Source: Pseudomonas sp. SJZ079
Lineage (GTDB): Bacteria; Pseudomonadota; Gammaproteobacteria; Pseudomonadales; Pseudomonadaceae
DNA: 64,000 bases
Direction of reading: 5' to 3'
Assembly: GCF_007993865.1 (NCBI RefSeq)
Contig: NZ_VIUH01000001.1
Location: 62,001 to 126,000 of the forward strand
Made by a program: the position numbers and the translations under genes. Below the pieces are notes generated by a model, which saw nothing but the letters and a program-made list of their open reading frames with translations, made no database searches and had not been told where the DNA came from. The stretch's first letter is position 1. Every line of letters begins with the position of its first letter. Below are positions 17,237-27,822 of the stretch, piece by piece.

Positions 17237-18123
17237 GCCCCTCCGCCACCGAGACGACTGCCCCAGCCCAACTTGGTGCGACAGATTTCGTAGTAGTTGT
17301 GATCGAGCGGATGAATCAGGCAGAGCTTCTGTGGCTTCTTGCGCACCGTAATGGTGTCGCCCGGGGCGCAGGTGAAATGGTTTTGCCCATCGCAGGAGAC
17401 CTGCGGGTAAATCGACATGTCCTTGGACACGACAATTTTCAACTCGCTATTGCCATCCACCACGATCGGCCGGCTGGACAGCGTATGCGGGTACATCGGC
17501 ACTATGACGATGGCATCCAGCTTGGGGTGCATGATCGGCCCGCCGGCAGACAAGGCATAGGCGGTAGAGCCGGTCGGCGTAGCGACGATCAGGCCGTCGG
17601 CCTTTTGACTGCAGACGAACTGACCATCGATATACAGTTCGAACTCGATCATCCGCGTCGACTTACCTGGGTGCAGCACCACATCGTTGAGCGCATCGCC
17701 TTGGCCAATGGCCTCGCCATGCCTGCGCACTTCCGCTTCCAGCAAGAAACGGTTTTCGGTCAGGTAGTTGCCTTCCAGCACCTCGGCGACTTTCTGCTCC
17801 AGCTCATCCGGACGAATGTCGGTGAGAAAGCCCAGGTTGCCACGGTTGACGCCGAGCACCGGCACTTTGCTGCGGGCCAGCGCCCGGGCGGCGCCAAGCA
17901 GACTGCCATCGCCGCCCACCACAATCACCAGATCGCAGACCTCGCCAAGAATCTTCCGTGACGAGGTTTGCAGACCGTGGCCTGGCAACACCTCGGCAAT
18001 GGTGTCCTCGAGAATCACATGCAGGTGGCGGTCGAGCAGAAAGTTCTTCAGCCGGCGGATGGTGTCGAGCACCTGGGTACTGCCGAGGCGACCGATAATG
18101 CCGATATTACGAAACTGCTCCAT
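17233..18123 (-). CDS. nadK: NAD kinase
   Basis: Phosphorylates NAD to NADP in the cytoplasm; 296 residues, the normal length. Motifs: GGDGSLLGAAR (70-80), GVNRGNLGFLTD, NDVVLHPG, and the substrate-binding segment PTGSTAYALSAGGPI. GGGAG lies 4 bases before the ATG. It is the first gene of the run ending at pepN and is divergent from the DUF1853 gene, with a 105-base gap holding both promoters. Confidence 0.96.
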   Translation of the reverse strand: MEQFRNIGIIGRLGSTQVLDTIRRLKNFLLDRHLHVILEDTIAEVLPGHGLQTSSRKILGEVCDLVIVVGGDGSLLGAARALARSKVPVLGVNRGNLGFLTDIRPDELEQKVAEVLEGNYLTENRFLLEAEVRRHGEAIGQGDALNDVVLHPGKSTRMIEFELYIDGQFVCSQKADGLIVATPTGSTAYALSAGGPIMHPKLDAIVIVPMYPHTLSSRPIVVDGNSELKIVVSKDMSIYPQVSCDGQNHFTCAPGDTITVRKKPQKLCLIHPLDHNYYEICRTKLGWGSRLGGGGA

Positions 18124-18228
18124 GGTGCTCCCGCAAACGCTGAATCCAGAGGGCTCGATTATGGGCGAAAGCCCGCAATAGCGGCAAACTTGAGCCTGGA
18201 TTAATGATTAAGCGCTATTCTCGATAGC

Positions 18229-19176
18229 ATGATGCCTTTCGCCTCGCTCGCCGACCTGCCCCAACAATTGCGCCAACCTGTAGTGCGGGATCTGGCCTGG
18301 GTACTGCTTTCGCAGCCGCTGCTGAGCACCACGCCCTGGCCGCAACGCCACCCGTTCAGTGCCAGCTATTGGGCTCGCCACCCGGGAGCACTGGCCGACT
18401 GGCTGCTGCATCTCGACTACGACAGTAGCAGTCTGGTGTCCTGGCTGGCGCGAAGCTCGGTACGCCGTCTGGGCCTGTATTACGAACGCCTCTGGCAGTT
18501 CGCCTTGCGCGCCGCCCCGGACATCGAACTGCTCGCAGCCAATCTGCCGATTCGCCTGAGCGGCCATACCCTGGGTGAGCTTGATTTGCTGCTGCGCGAT
18601 GACGAAGGCGTGCACCACCTGGAGCTGGCGATCAAGTTTTATCTCGGCCCCGAGCAGGATAGCGGCGAACCGCCTGCGCACTGGCTCGGCCCCGGTAGCC
18701 TGGACCGCCTGGATATCAAGCTCGACCACCTGAGCCAGCATCAACTGCCGCTATCCGCCCGTGGCGAAGCGCGCGCGGCCCTGGCCGAGCTAGATCTGGT
18801 GCATGCCCAGGCGGCACTCTGGCTCGGCGGTTATCTGTTCTACCCCTGGTCGAACCGCTGCACCTCACCACTGGGTGCTAACCCGCAACATTTAAAAGGC
18901 CGCTGGCTGCACCGACGCGACTGGCCGAGCCTGACCCTGCAAAGTGCCGACGGCTGCTGGCAGCCTTTGCCGCGCAATGCCTGGCTCGCACCCGCGCGAG
19001 TTGCGGCGGACGACCTCTGGTCAAGCGCAAGACTACAGGACTGGTTCGGCGCACTGCCGCCGCAGGCCAATGCGCAATTGTTGGTCAGGCTGGAGTGCGG
19101 CCCACAGGACGACTGGCACGAGGCTGAACGGGTATTTCTGGTCGGCGATGAGTGGCCTGCGCTGGCTGAGGAATAA
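18229..19176 (+). CDS. DUF1853 protein with PD-(D/E)xK-like core
   Basis: Protein of unknown function, 315 residues, found next to nadK in pseudomonads as far as I recall. Residues 115-140 read LGELDLLLRD...HHLELAIKFYLG; Asp119, Glu132 and Lys136, with an earlier conserved Glu in YYERLW, resemble the active-site layout of PD-(D/E)xK nucleases, and I believe the Pfam family is placed there. The spacing Glu-x3-Lys is a variant of the usual Glu-x-Lys. Two start codons occur in tandem (18229 and 18232) without a clear Shine-Dalgarno. It converges on the CNB-rhodanese gene. Confidence 0.8.
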   Translation: MMPFASLADLPQQLRQPVVRDLAWVLLSQPLLSTTPWPQRHPFSASYWARHPGALADWLLHLDYDSSSLVSWLARSSVRRLGLYYERLWQFALRAAPDIELLAANLPIRLSGHTLGELDLLLRDDEGVHHLELAIKFYLGPEQDSGEPPAHWLGPGSLDRLDIKLDHLSQHQLPLSARGEARAALAELDLVHAQAALWLGGYLFYPWSNRCTSPLGANPQHLKGRWLHRRDWPSLTLQSADGCWQPLPRNAWLAPARVAADDLWSSARLQDWFGALPPQANAQLLVRLECGPQDDWHEAERVFLVGDEWPALAEE

Positions 19177-19257
19177 ACGCCAACAACGGCTCTCGGTCTA
19201 CGCGCCCAACAAGCCAGTCGCCTGCCGCTCACAAAACATCCTGACGCCCGGCGAAAG

Positions 19258-20367
19258 TCAGCGGCTGCGCTCGACGCGACCGCCGGAGCGGGCCAAATAG
19301 CCGGAGCCACTTTCACACAGCAAGCCTTCACGCTGCACTGCCGGCAAGGCATCCAGCCCATCGCGCAAGGCATAGGCAGTGAAACCCAGTTGCGCCAGCA
19401 AAAACACCGCACTGGCACTGCGCTTACCACTGTCGCAGTAGCACAGGTATGTCCGCCCCTTGTCCAGCAGACGCGCCTTCAGGCGCAACAACTGCAGCGG
19501 CATATGCAAGGACTCCAGCGCATGGGCACCCTGGTATTCCTCTTGCAACCGCACATCCAGCCACTGTGCGCCGGAGGCCAGCAAACGCGCCGCCTCACCG
19601 AGCGAAACCTCGTCCACCACAGGGGCCTTGAGCAAGGCAAAGAAATCCTGACGAGCCAGGCGCAGCACCACGCCATCTTCCAGCAGGGTTACCGTGGCGT
19701 TGCGCGGACTGTCGCCAAGTAAGGCCTCCTCGCCAAAACAGGCGCCCACCTCCAACTCCGCCAACACTTGATGAGCGCTACCGGCGCCGCGAATCACTTC
19801 GGCACGGCCACTGTAGAGAAAATAACAACAGTCGCCGACCTCGCCCTCGCGTAACACGGTGCTACCTGCTGACAGTTCGAGACGCTGCAAACGCCCAAGC
19901 ATGCTGCGCACATTGGACGGCGGTACCTTGGCGAACAACGGATTGTCCAGCAGGCGCTCCAACCACTCCACGTCCTCATCCTGGTGACCAAGCTCCAACA
20001 GTAAATCCTGATACGCCAGGCGCCAGGTCAATAGCCGGTTGAGGGTCGCACTGTCCAACGCCAGCACGCTGGCATCGGTCAAGGCTCGCGCCTCATGTCG
20101 GCGCGGCAGGCTGGGCGACAACGGATGGCAACTGGCTGCGCTGCCAGCGAGCACGTTCTCGCGCTGACCATCGAGCGCCTGCAAGGACAACTCGCCAGCC
20201 AACAGGTAGTAAGTCAGGCGCGCTTGATCGCCTTGACGAAACAGCAGCTGCCCCGCCAATACCGGTTGCGGCACCAATTGACCGCGCAGCTCGCGCCACT
20301 GCTGTTCGGACAGCATATTGAGCGGCGTCAGGCTGCGTAACTGCTCGGGATTCAGGGGTTCACTCAT
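19258..20367 (-). CDS. Tandem cyclic-nucleotide-binding domains fused to rhodanese
   Basis: Cytoplasmic 369-residue fusion. Residues 15-120 form a degenerate CNB domain (GQLLFRQGD, AGELSLQ; its phosphate cassette is replaced). Residues 140-250 form a second CNB domain with a good phosphate-binding cassette, FGEEALLGDSPRNATV (211-226), with the Glu and Arg that hold the cyclic phosphate. Residues 258-345 are a rhodanese domain whose loop CDSGKRS places the sulfur-carrying Cys at 311. The start at 20367 is chosen because the protein then begins at the first CNB domain; the longer frame runs into the preceding gene. It is the last gene of a three-gene operon with a PLP desulfhydrase-family enzyme, which suggests cyclic-nucleotide-gated sulfur handling. 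Which nucleotide binds is unknown. Confidence 0.88.
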   Translation of the reverse strand: MSEPLNPEQLRSLTPLNMLSEQQWRELRGQLVPQPVLAGQLLFRQGDQARLTYYLLAGELSLQALDGQRENVLAGSAASCHPLSPSLPRRHEARALTDASVLALDSATLNRLLTWRLAYQDLLLELGHQDEDVEWLERLLDNPLFAKVPPSNVRSMLGRLQRLELSAGSTVLREGEVGDCCYFLYSGRAEVIRGAGSAHQVLAELEVGACFGEEALLGDSPRNATVTLLEDGVVLRLARQDFFALLKAPVVDEVSLGEAARLLASGAQWLDVRLQEEYQGAHALESLHMPLQLLRLKARLLDKGRTYLCYCDSGKRSASAVFLLAQLGFTAYALRDGLDALPAVQREGLLCESGSGYLARSGGRVERSR

Positions 20368-20389
20368 GGAAATATCCAGGCTCCGCGGG

Positions 20390-21358
20390 TCACGTCTCGA
20401 GATTGCCAGCCAACGGGGCGAGACACGCCTGCTCATGTTTGCGCAGCGCCGCGGTACGACCCTGCAGGCCGCCAGTATGGACGAATACCAACCGGCTACC
20501 AGGTGCAAAGTAACCAGCCTCGACTTGCCGACGCAATGCCATTAACGCCTTCCCGGTATACACAGGCTCCAAAGGCACAGCACTCCCTGCTTCGCTCGCC
20601 CAGAGAAACTGCACCAACTCGCTATCGACCTTGGCAAAGCCACCACGTGCAGCGTCCAGCAGGTGGTAGCCACGATCGGCCACTCCCGCCGCCTGCAAAA
20701 CACGCTGCACCTGTTGCGCCACCCCATGGTCGGCCGGCACCGCCACGGCGCCATAAACGGGGTGGGCGTTCGCCTCGCCGAGGACCAACCCCGCCAAGGT
20801 GGTACCCGTGCCAACCGCCAACCACCAACCGTCATAATCCGCCCAGCCAAGCGTGGCCAGCTGCTCACGCACTAGAGCCACCAGGCCGACACAGCCCAAC
20901 GCCCCGACTAGACCGCCGCCGCCTTCAGCCACGGGATACAGGGCCGGGTAGCGTTCACCCCACTCATCCCAGAATCCCGGCCGATGCCGCGCGCGATAAC
21001 CGCCATAGCCCAGCCAGTGCAGCTGCATGCCAAACGCCAGCAAGTCGCGCACTGTCGGCGTGTCCTGCGCGGTACCGCGCAGCAAGCCCACGGTTGGGAA
21101 GTTGAAACGCCGCCCTGCGACAGCCAAGGCATGCAAGTGATTGGAGTGTGCCCCGCCCAGGCTGATCAAGCCATCAGCCCCGACAGCGGCGGCCGCCTGC
21201 ACATGCGGGGCGAGCTTGAACCATTTGTTGCCGCTGATCAGCGGATCGATCAGGTCCAGACGCAGCACCGCCACCTCAAGACCGGCTGACGTCAGCCAAT
21301 CGAGGGTCAAACGCTCGAGCGGTGCCCGAGGCGTCCAGTCAGGGGAGATCAGTGACAA
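20390..21358 (-). CDS. PLP enzyme, ACC deaminase / D-cysteine desulfhydrase family
   Basis: Fold-type II PLP enzyme, 322 residues. The PLP Lys is in ISGNKWFKL (Lys45). Further motifs: GGAHSNHLHALA (substrate/PLP phosphate region) and VGTGTTLAG (PLP phosphate loop). D-cysteine desulfhydrase would give pyruvate, ammonia and sulfide; ACC deaminase is the other option, and the residues that separate the two cannot be settled by eye. The start is TTG, three bases after the TAA of the coiled-coil gene, with only a weak ribosome site, so translation is probably coupled. The CNB-rhodanese gene follows after 22 bases. A sulfide-producing activity would fit with that partner. Confidence 0.88.
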   Translation of the reverse strand: MSLISPDWTPRAPLERLTLDWLTSAGLEVAVLRLDLIDPLISGNKWFKLAPHVQAAAAVGADGLISLGGAHSNHLHALAVAGRRFNFPTVGLLRGTAQDTPTVRDLLAFGMQLHWLGYGGYRARHRPGFWDEWGERYPALYPVAEGGGGLVGALGCVGLVALVREQLATLGWADYDGWWLAVGTGTTLAGLVLGEANAHPVYGAVAVPADHGVAQQVQRVLQAAGVADRGYHLLDAARGGFAKVDSELVQFLWASEAGSAVPLEPVYTGKALMALRRQVEAGYFAPGSRLVFVHTGGLQGRTAALRKHEQACLAPLAGNLET

Positions 21359-21361
21359 GGC

Positions 21362-22732
21362 TTAGCCGACAGTGCGCAAACGACTACTGGCCTTATGCCG
21401 CGCGCAGCAATTGGAGTCGCCCAGGGTAAAGCGGCTGGGGGTATCGACACGGTCGATCGGAATGGCGCAACGGCCACCGCTAGTCAGCGAAGCCTCGCAT
21501 GTCGGTTGCTGATAGTGCGCCAGCCAGTGGCGGTATTGCGCCTCGGAGACGAAGCACTTGGCCGCCGCATAAGCCATGGGGTTGTCCTGATAACTGGCGA
21601 TATCCTGCAAGGGAATGGTCAGGTGCCCGGCCCCAGGATGGTAGACCACGAACACCACACCCAACTTGGCGAGACGCTCGAGAATCTGCTCACCACCCTG
21701 GCTGGCCAGCGCATCGCACTCGCGCTTGAGTCGCGCGATCTCCTCCTGCGACTGAGCCTCTTGCTCATTGCGATAGGCCAACTCGACATCACGCAAGACC
21801 ACTTGCTCTTTGTACTCGACCACTGCCGACGCGATTTTCGCCTGCATCTCGCTCTCGAACTGCATGCGCAGAACATCGCTCTCGCTACGGCCATGCTGCT
21901 CCACCTCGCGCAGCTGCAGGGTCATTTCTTCGCGGGAGGCTTGCAGGCTGGCCGCCTGTTCGGCCAACTGCGTCTTGAGCGTGGCGTTGAGCTCTTCCTG
22001 CTGGCGCAACGCCTGGTGCAGGCCGTGAATCTGCGCCTGGAGACTATTGTTGCGTTCCTCATTGGCCAGTTTGTACTTAGCCAACTCCTCTTCGTGCTGC
22101 TGACTCAGACTGCTGATGCGTAAACGCTGCTGCTTGATCAGCTGCGCCGTTTTCAGGCGGTGCTCATGGTCCACCTTTTCCGCGGCCTTGGTCGCACCTT
22201 CCTTGGACGGATCGGACGCATACCACTTGTCATCCGAGGCCATCTGCAGGCGCTCTGGCGCAAGTGACTGGATGCTCTCGTCGTCGACCAGCAGACCCAG
22301 CTTGTTGCGCTTGGCCGCATCGCGCAGCAGCACTAGGTCATTCTTGCCTGGCGCCAAACTCGGGTCCCACAAGTGCATTTGATGCCAGGACACCGGGCAC
22401 TGGCTCCGGCAAGCCAGGCGAATCGGTCCGGCGCCGAGATCGGGACCACGCCCAGCACGCTCGGCCAGATGCTGTAACGGAATATTCCAGCCCTTGTCCG
22501 GCGCACCTTTCTCATCGAAATCCAGGTAGAAAAACACCGCCGCCCTGATCATCAACCGCGGATTGATCATCACAAAGGCCACGCGCATCTGCTGATCGGC
22601 GAACTCCGGCATGCCCACCACGCCATCCAGCAAGGCTTCGAACTCGGGGAAAAACATCTCCTTGCAGATGCCGCCACGCTCATTGAAGAACATCACGGCC
22701 TCAACAATCTGCGGCTTATTCTGCATGCTCAT
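21362..22732 (-). CDS. Coiled-coil protein with C-terminal Cys/His zinc-like cluster
   Basis: Unrecognised protein of 456 residues. Residues 1-175 look globular (FNERGGICKEMFFPEFEALL near the start). Residues about 180-345 are a long Gln/Glu/Leu-rich coiled coil. Then a short beta-rich segment (VVFVVYHPGAGHLTIPLQDI) and a tail with Cys412, Cys422, Cys442, Cys443 and His446. The pattern C-x9-C (ending GGRC)-x19-CC-x2-H resembles small treble-clef zinc sites. AGGG lies 6 bases before the ATG. It is first in the operon with the PLP enzyme and the CNB-rhodanese protein. I recall relatives in pseudomonads carrying vague labels such as DNA repair protein, which the sequence does not support. Confidence 0.75.
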   Translation of the reverse strand: MSMQNKPQIVEAVMFFNERGGICKEMFFPEFEALLDGVVGMPEFADQQMRVAFVMINPRLMIRAAVFFYLDFDEKGAPDKGWNIPLQHLAERAGRGPDLGAGPIRLACRSQCPVSWHQMHLWDPSLAPGKNDLVLLRDAAKRNKLGLLVDDESIQSLAPERLQMASDDKWYASDPSKEGATKAAEKVDHEHRLKTAQLIKQQRLRISSLSQQHEEELAKYKLANEERNNSLQAQIHGLHQALRQQEELNATLKTQLAEQAASLQASREEMTLQLREVEQHGRSESDVLRMQFESEMQAKIASAVVEYKEQVVLRDVELAYRNEQEAQSQEEIARLKRECDALASQGGEQILERLAKLGVVFVVYHPGAGHLTIPLQDIASYQDNPMAYAAAKCFVSEAQYRHWLAHYQQPTCEASLTSGGRCAIPIDRVDTPSRFTLGDSNCCARHKASSRLRTVG

Positions 22733-22885
22733 CGTTTTCCCTCTAGGCCAACACGGTGTAATCCGTTCCGTCGGGTGACACTCCTGACAGGACAGGCTAA
22801 CCCTGTAGCCCAGGCGCCGCTCCTTTATTCAGGCAAGTCTAGGGGAAAAACCAACGCCAGCAATGTGACTGGGTTGGCAGTCGGC

Positions 22886-22915
22886 ATGCCGACCAGCCCA
22901 AGCAGGCTGCCGGCA
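22886..22915 (-). terminator. Possible terminator hairpin after the SnoaL-like gene
   Basis: Arms ATGCCGGCAGCC and GGCTGGTCGGCAT (minus strand) pair with one bulge, 30 bases beyond the SnoaL-like stop. No U run follows, so it may be a weak or Rho-assisted end. Confidence 0.3.
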
Positions 22916-22947
22916 TGACGAAACTGTGATGGGCTTGGTACAGCGGG

Positions 22948-23379
22948 CTAGCTGGTTTTAGCGGACAGGAAGGGCGCCAGGCGTCGGCCCATTTCCTCTC
23001 CCAGGGCTTGCAGGCCACTCATCGGCCGGATCATCACCTCAAACTCGACAATCTTGCCGTCTGCGTCGAAGCGAATCATGTCGATGCCTTTCAACTCGCG
23101 CTCGCCCACCTTGGCACTGAACTCCAGGACAACACTCAAGCCATCGCCGCTGCTCAGCTCGCGATGGTAGGCGAAGCCCTCGAACACCTTAAATACCGTA
23201 TTGAGGATCAGCGACACCATCGGCGCCCCCTCATAGGGTTTGAAGGCCATGGGTGAGCGAAATACCGCCTGCGGGTGCAACAGCTCCGGTAGCGCACGCA
23301 GATCGCCGGCAATCAACATCGCATGCCACCTATCCAGTGCTTCTGCAACCGGAGGCTGCACCGTTAACGCTGTAGACAT
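22948..23379 (-). CDS. SnoaL/NTF2-like protein
   Basis: Small 143-residue protein of the NTF2/SnoaL cone fold: helix-rich start ALDRWHAMLIAGDLRALPEL, then HPQAVFRSPMAF and a closing beta-sheet with KGIDMIRFDADGKIVEFEVM, the usual signature of this group. Members may be enzymes or binding proteins; no function can be assigned. AGGAG lies 8 bases before the ATG. It follows fadH after 14 bases and is surely co-transcribed, so a role near unsaturated acyl-CoA metabolism is possible. Confidence 0.85.
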   Translation of the reverse strand: MSTALTVQPPVAEALDRWHAMLIAGDLRALPELLHPQAVFRSPMAFKPYEGAPMVSLILNTVFKVFEGFAYHRELSSGDGLSVVLEFSAKVGERELKGIDMIRFDADGKIVEFEVMIRPMSGLQALGEEMGRRLAPFLSAKTS

Positions 23380-23393
23380 GAGCGACGCTCCTA

Positions 23394-25499
<2,106 letters not shown>

Positions 25500-25560
25500 T
25501 CAACAATATAGAGCCTGCCCAAGCGCCTCAATGATCATAAATAACAAACAGCTAACCTAA

Positions 25561-26553
25561 ATGAACAGCAGACTTGGCAAGAACCATCCATCTGCCTACC
25601 CTGTAGCCATGATGCGTAAAGTCTCGATAGTCCTCTTCACACTGGTGGTCAGCGGCTGCCTGACGGCGTTCCTGATATGGGCCGAGCGGCGTCCCGACGC
25701 GCACTATTTGTCCGATCTGCGCAGCACCATTAGCAGCGAGCCGGCCCCAGCACAGGTGCGCGGCAATCTGCTGCTGATCCGCCCGCAACTCTACCCGTTG
25801 GATTACCAAAGCCCGGCGCACCTGCGCCTGAAGCTTGCAGCCGCACTGGACAATGCCCGGCAGACCGGCCTGCTCGGCCCGGGCACGCTGGTGGCACTGC
25901 CCGAGCATATCGGCACCTGGCTGCTGGCGCGCGGCGAGAAGACCGAGTTCTATCGGGCTCTCAACCGTAAGGAAGTGCGCAACTGGTTGCTGCTTGGCAA
26001 TCCGCTACTAGCGGTCAAGGCACTGCTGATGAATCTTGATGCCGAACGTCTGGACGAGGCGCTGCTGCGCATGAAAGCCGAGCAGATGGCCGAGGATTAC
26101 CAGCAACTGTTTGCCGGACTCGCCCGCGAGTACCAGGTCACTCTGCTAGCGGGCTCGATCCTGCTACCCGAGCCGCGCCTAGAGGATGGTCAGTTGCGCA
26201 GCGGCGATGGCCCACTGCGCACGCTCAGCCTGGTTTTCTCCCCGGAAGGCACAATCCAGGGCGAGCCGTACTACGAGCCTTGGCCCCGACAATCAGACAC
26301 CAGCGCGCCGCAACGCCTTAGCGCCGGCGACATGACCTATATCGTTGAGCGCGACTGGCGCCCCGGCTACCCGCAGAGCCGATTGCGCCTAGCCGACAGC
26401 GACAAGCCGAGTCAGGCCCTGTTCCTGCGCGGCAAATTGGGCTGGCCGATTGGCGGAGCGCCTCGCGAGGTCCAGCTGACCCCCCAGCAAGTCCAACAGA
26501 GCAGCCAGGCGCCGGGCAGCCATCTGCTGAACACCTGGGTTGGCGCCGAATGA
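25561..26553 (+). CDS. Nitrilase-fold membrane-anchored protein lacking catalytic Cys
   Basis: 330 residues as drawn. The body matches the carbon-nitrogen hydrolase layout: LLLIRPQLYP (70-80), catalytic-type Glu in VALPEHIG (Glu115), LLAGSILLPEP (196-205) and VFSPEGTIQGEPYYEP (225-240), where true nitrilases carry the Lys. The Lys position is not Lys and there is no Cys anywhere in the enzyme domain, so normal nitrilase chemistry looks impossible. The only Cys of the protein (Cys33) lies in VVSGC within the hydrophobic N-terminal segment 19-40, which can be read as a membrane anchor or as a lipobox. The actual start may be one of the tandem ATGs at 25609/25612; neither site has a clear Shine-Dalgarno. 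It overlaps the AraC gene by 4 bases. Confidence 0.78.
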   Translation: MNSRLGKNHPSAYPVAMMRKVSIVLFTLVVSGCLTAFLIWAERRPDAHYLSDLRSTISSEPAPAQVRGNLLLIRPQLYPLDYQSPAHLRLKLAAALDNARQTGLLGPGTLVALPEHIGTWLLARGEKTEFYRALNRKEVRNWLLLGNPLLAVKALLMNLDAERLDEALLRMKAEQMAEDYQQLFAGLAREYQVTLLAGSILLPEPRLEDGQLRSGDGPLRTLSLVFSPEGTIQGEPYYEPWPRQSDTSAPQRLSAGDMTYIVERDWRPGYPQSRLRLADSDKPSQALFLRGKLGWPIGGAPREVQLTPQQVQQSSQAPGSHLLNTWVGAE

Positions 26554-27596
26554 AACCGCAACGGGTTCGCCTCGGCGATCTATCGGTAGGCTTCGTTTTC
26601 AGTCTGGCCGATGCCATGCGCCACCTCGACCAAGACCCGCTGCCGCTTTTTGCCCAGTACGACCTCGATGCGGCTCGTCTGGCCGAACCCAGGGCGCGCC
26701 TGTCCATCCCGCGTTATATGCGCCTCGGCCACGCGGCCATTCAGCAAACCGGCGAGCCCGGCCTGGGCCTGCTCATGGGTCGCCAAAGCCGCCTGAGCCA
26801 GGCGGGTCTGGCGGGCGTCACTGCCGCTCAAGCACCCACTGTGCGCGAGGCGGCGCGGACCCTGACTCGCTTCGAACCGCTGTACGCCTCCAACTACCGC
26901 GGGCAATCGAGCCTGCACGAAGACGCCAAGGGTGCCTGGTTACGCTTTTATTCGATCAGTCCCTACAACGCCTACAACCACTTCGTGGTCGACTCGGTAC
27001 TGGCCAGTTGGACGCAACAATTGGGCAGCCTGGCCAGACAGCGCCTACCGGTGGAGAAAGTCGAGATTGAATTCCCGGCACCCAGCTATGCCACCGATTA
27101 TTCAGAGTCCTTCGACTGTCCCGTGGAATTCGCGGCCGCACACAATCAATTGCGCCTGAGCCACGCCACGCTCAACCTACGCAACCCCGAACACTGCCCG
27201 ACTACTTGGCGCCAGCTCCTGGAAATCTGCGAGCGAGAGCTGGAGCAGCTGACTCGCACCCGCAGTCTGCAAGAGCGCGTCATCCAACTGCTCGGCCCCC
27301 TGCTACATGGACGCGAGCCCGATTTACAGGAAGTCGCCGCCCGTCTGCACCTACCGCCCTGGACGCTCAGGCGCAAACTGGCGGAAGAAGGCACGCAGTT
27401 CCGCACCATTCTCAACGAAACTCGCCGCGACCTGGCCATGGCGTATATTCGCGACACCGAACTGGCATTCGGTGAGATCGCCTACCTGCTCGGGTTTTCT
27501 TCGGCCGAAGCCTTTCAGCGCGCCTTTAAACGCTGGAACCAGCAGACCCCAGGCGAGTTTCGTCGTATCCAGCGCACCCCAGGTGCAATTGCCTGA
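26550..27596 (+). CDS. AraC-family transcriptional regulator
   Basis: 348-residue regulator. The N-terminal two thirds (about 15-205) is the arabinose-binding-like domain seen in OruR/ArgR-type AraC proteins of Pseudomonas; the C-terminal 100 residues hold two helix-turn-helix motifs, VAARLHLPPWTLRRKL and IAYLLGFSSAEAFQRAFKRW, the latter close to the AraC signature. Its ATG overlaps the preceding stop (ATGA), so it is made together with the nitrilase-fold protein and may control that gene and the divergent fadH. Ligand unknown. Confidence 0.9.
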   Translation: MKPQRVRLGDLSVGFVFSLADAMRHLDQDPLPLFAQYDLDAARLAEPRARLSIPRYMRLGHAAIQQTGEPGLGLLMGRQSRLSQAGLAGVTAAQAPTVREAARTLTRFEPLYASNYRGQSSLHEDAKGAWLRFYSISPYNAYNHFVVDSVLASWTQQLGSLARQRLPVEKVEIEFPAPSYATDYSESFDCPVEFAAAHNQLRLSHATLNLRNPEHCPTTWRQLLEICERELEQLTRTRSLQERVIQLLGPLLHGREPDLQEVAARLHLPPWTLRRKLAEEGTQFRTILNETRRDLAMAYIRDTELAFGEIAYLLGFSSAEAFQRAFKRWNQQTPGEFRRIQRTPGAIA

Positions 27597-27621
27597 CACG
27601 CCACAAAACGTAGCCCGCCCC

Positions 27622-27708
27622 TTACAGCTCGGTGGCGTCCTCCACTGGCTCAGGCAGATCCTGCTCAAGCGCGCGATACTCAAGGAGCTCTTCTTGGTAA
27701 TCATCCAT
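27622..27708 (-). CDS. Small acidic 28-residue ORF
   Basis: A short minus-strand frame encoding an acidic 28-residue peptide that begins MDDYQEELLEYRALEQ and ends TEL. AGAGGA lies 7 bases before the ATG, a near-ideal ribosome site, preceded by an A/T-rich leader (TTAATTAA). Ten of its 28 residues are Asp or Glu, and the first half can form an amphipathic helix. It lies between the AraC gene (convergent) and the tRNA terminator. I do not recognise it; the ribosome site is the main support. Confidence 0.6.
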   Translation of the reverse strand: MDDYQEELLEYRALEQDLPEPVEDATEL

Positions 27709-27774
27709 TGGACGGTCCTCTTTAATTAACCCGCATGGCCAGATAGACAGCATGCAGGCAGTTTAAAAAGCGCA

Positions 27775-27802
27775 GATGACCGATAGATGACCGATAGATG
27801 AC
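27775..27802. repeat. Short tandem repeat, 11-base unit
   Basis: GATGACCGATA occurs twice in tandem and then starts a third time, between the small ORF and the tRNA terminator. Probably a replication-slippage repeat. Confidence 0.7.
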
Positions 27803-27822
27803 AATAAATCGCAGACAATAAA

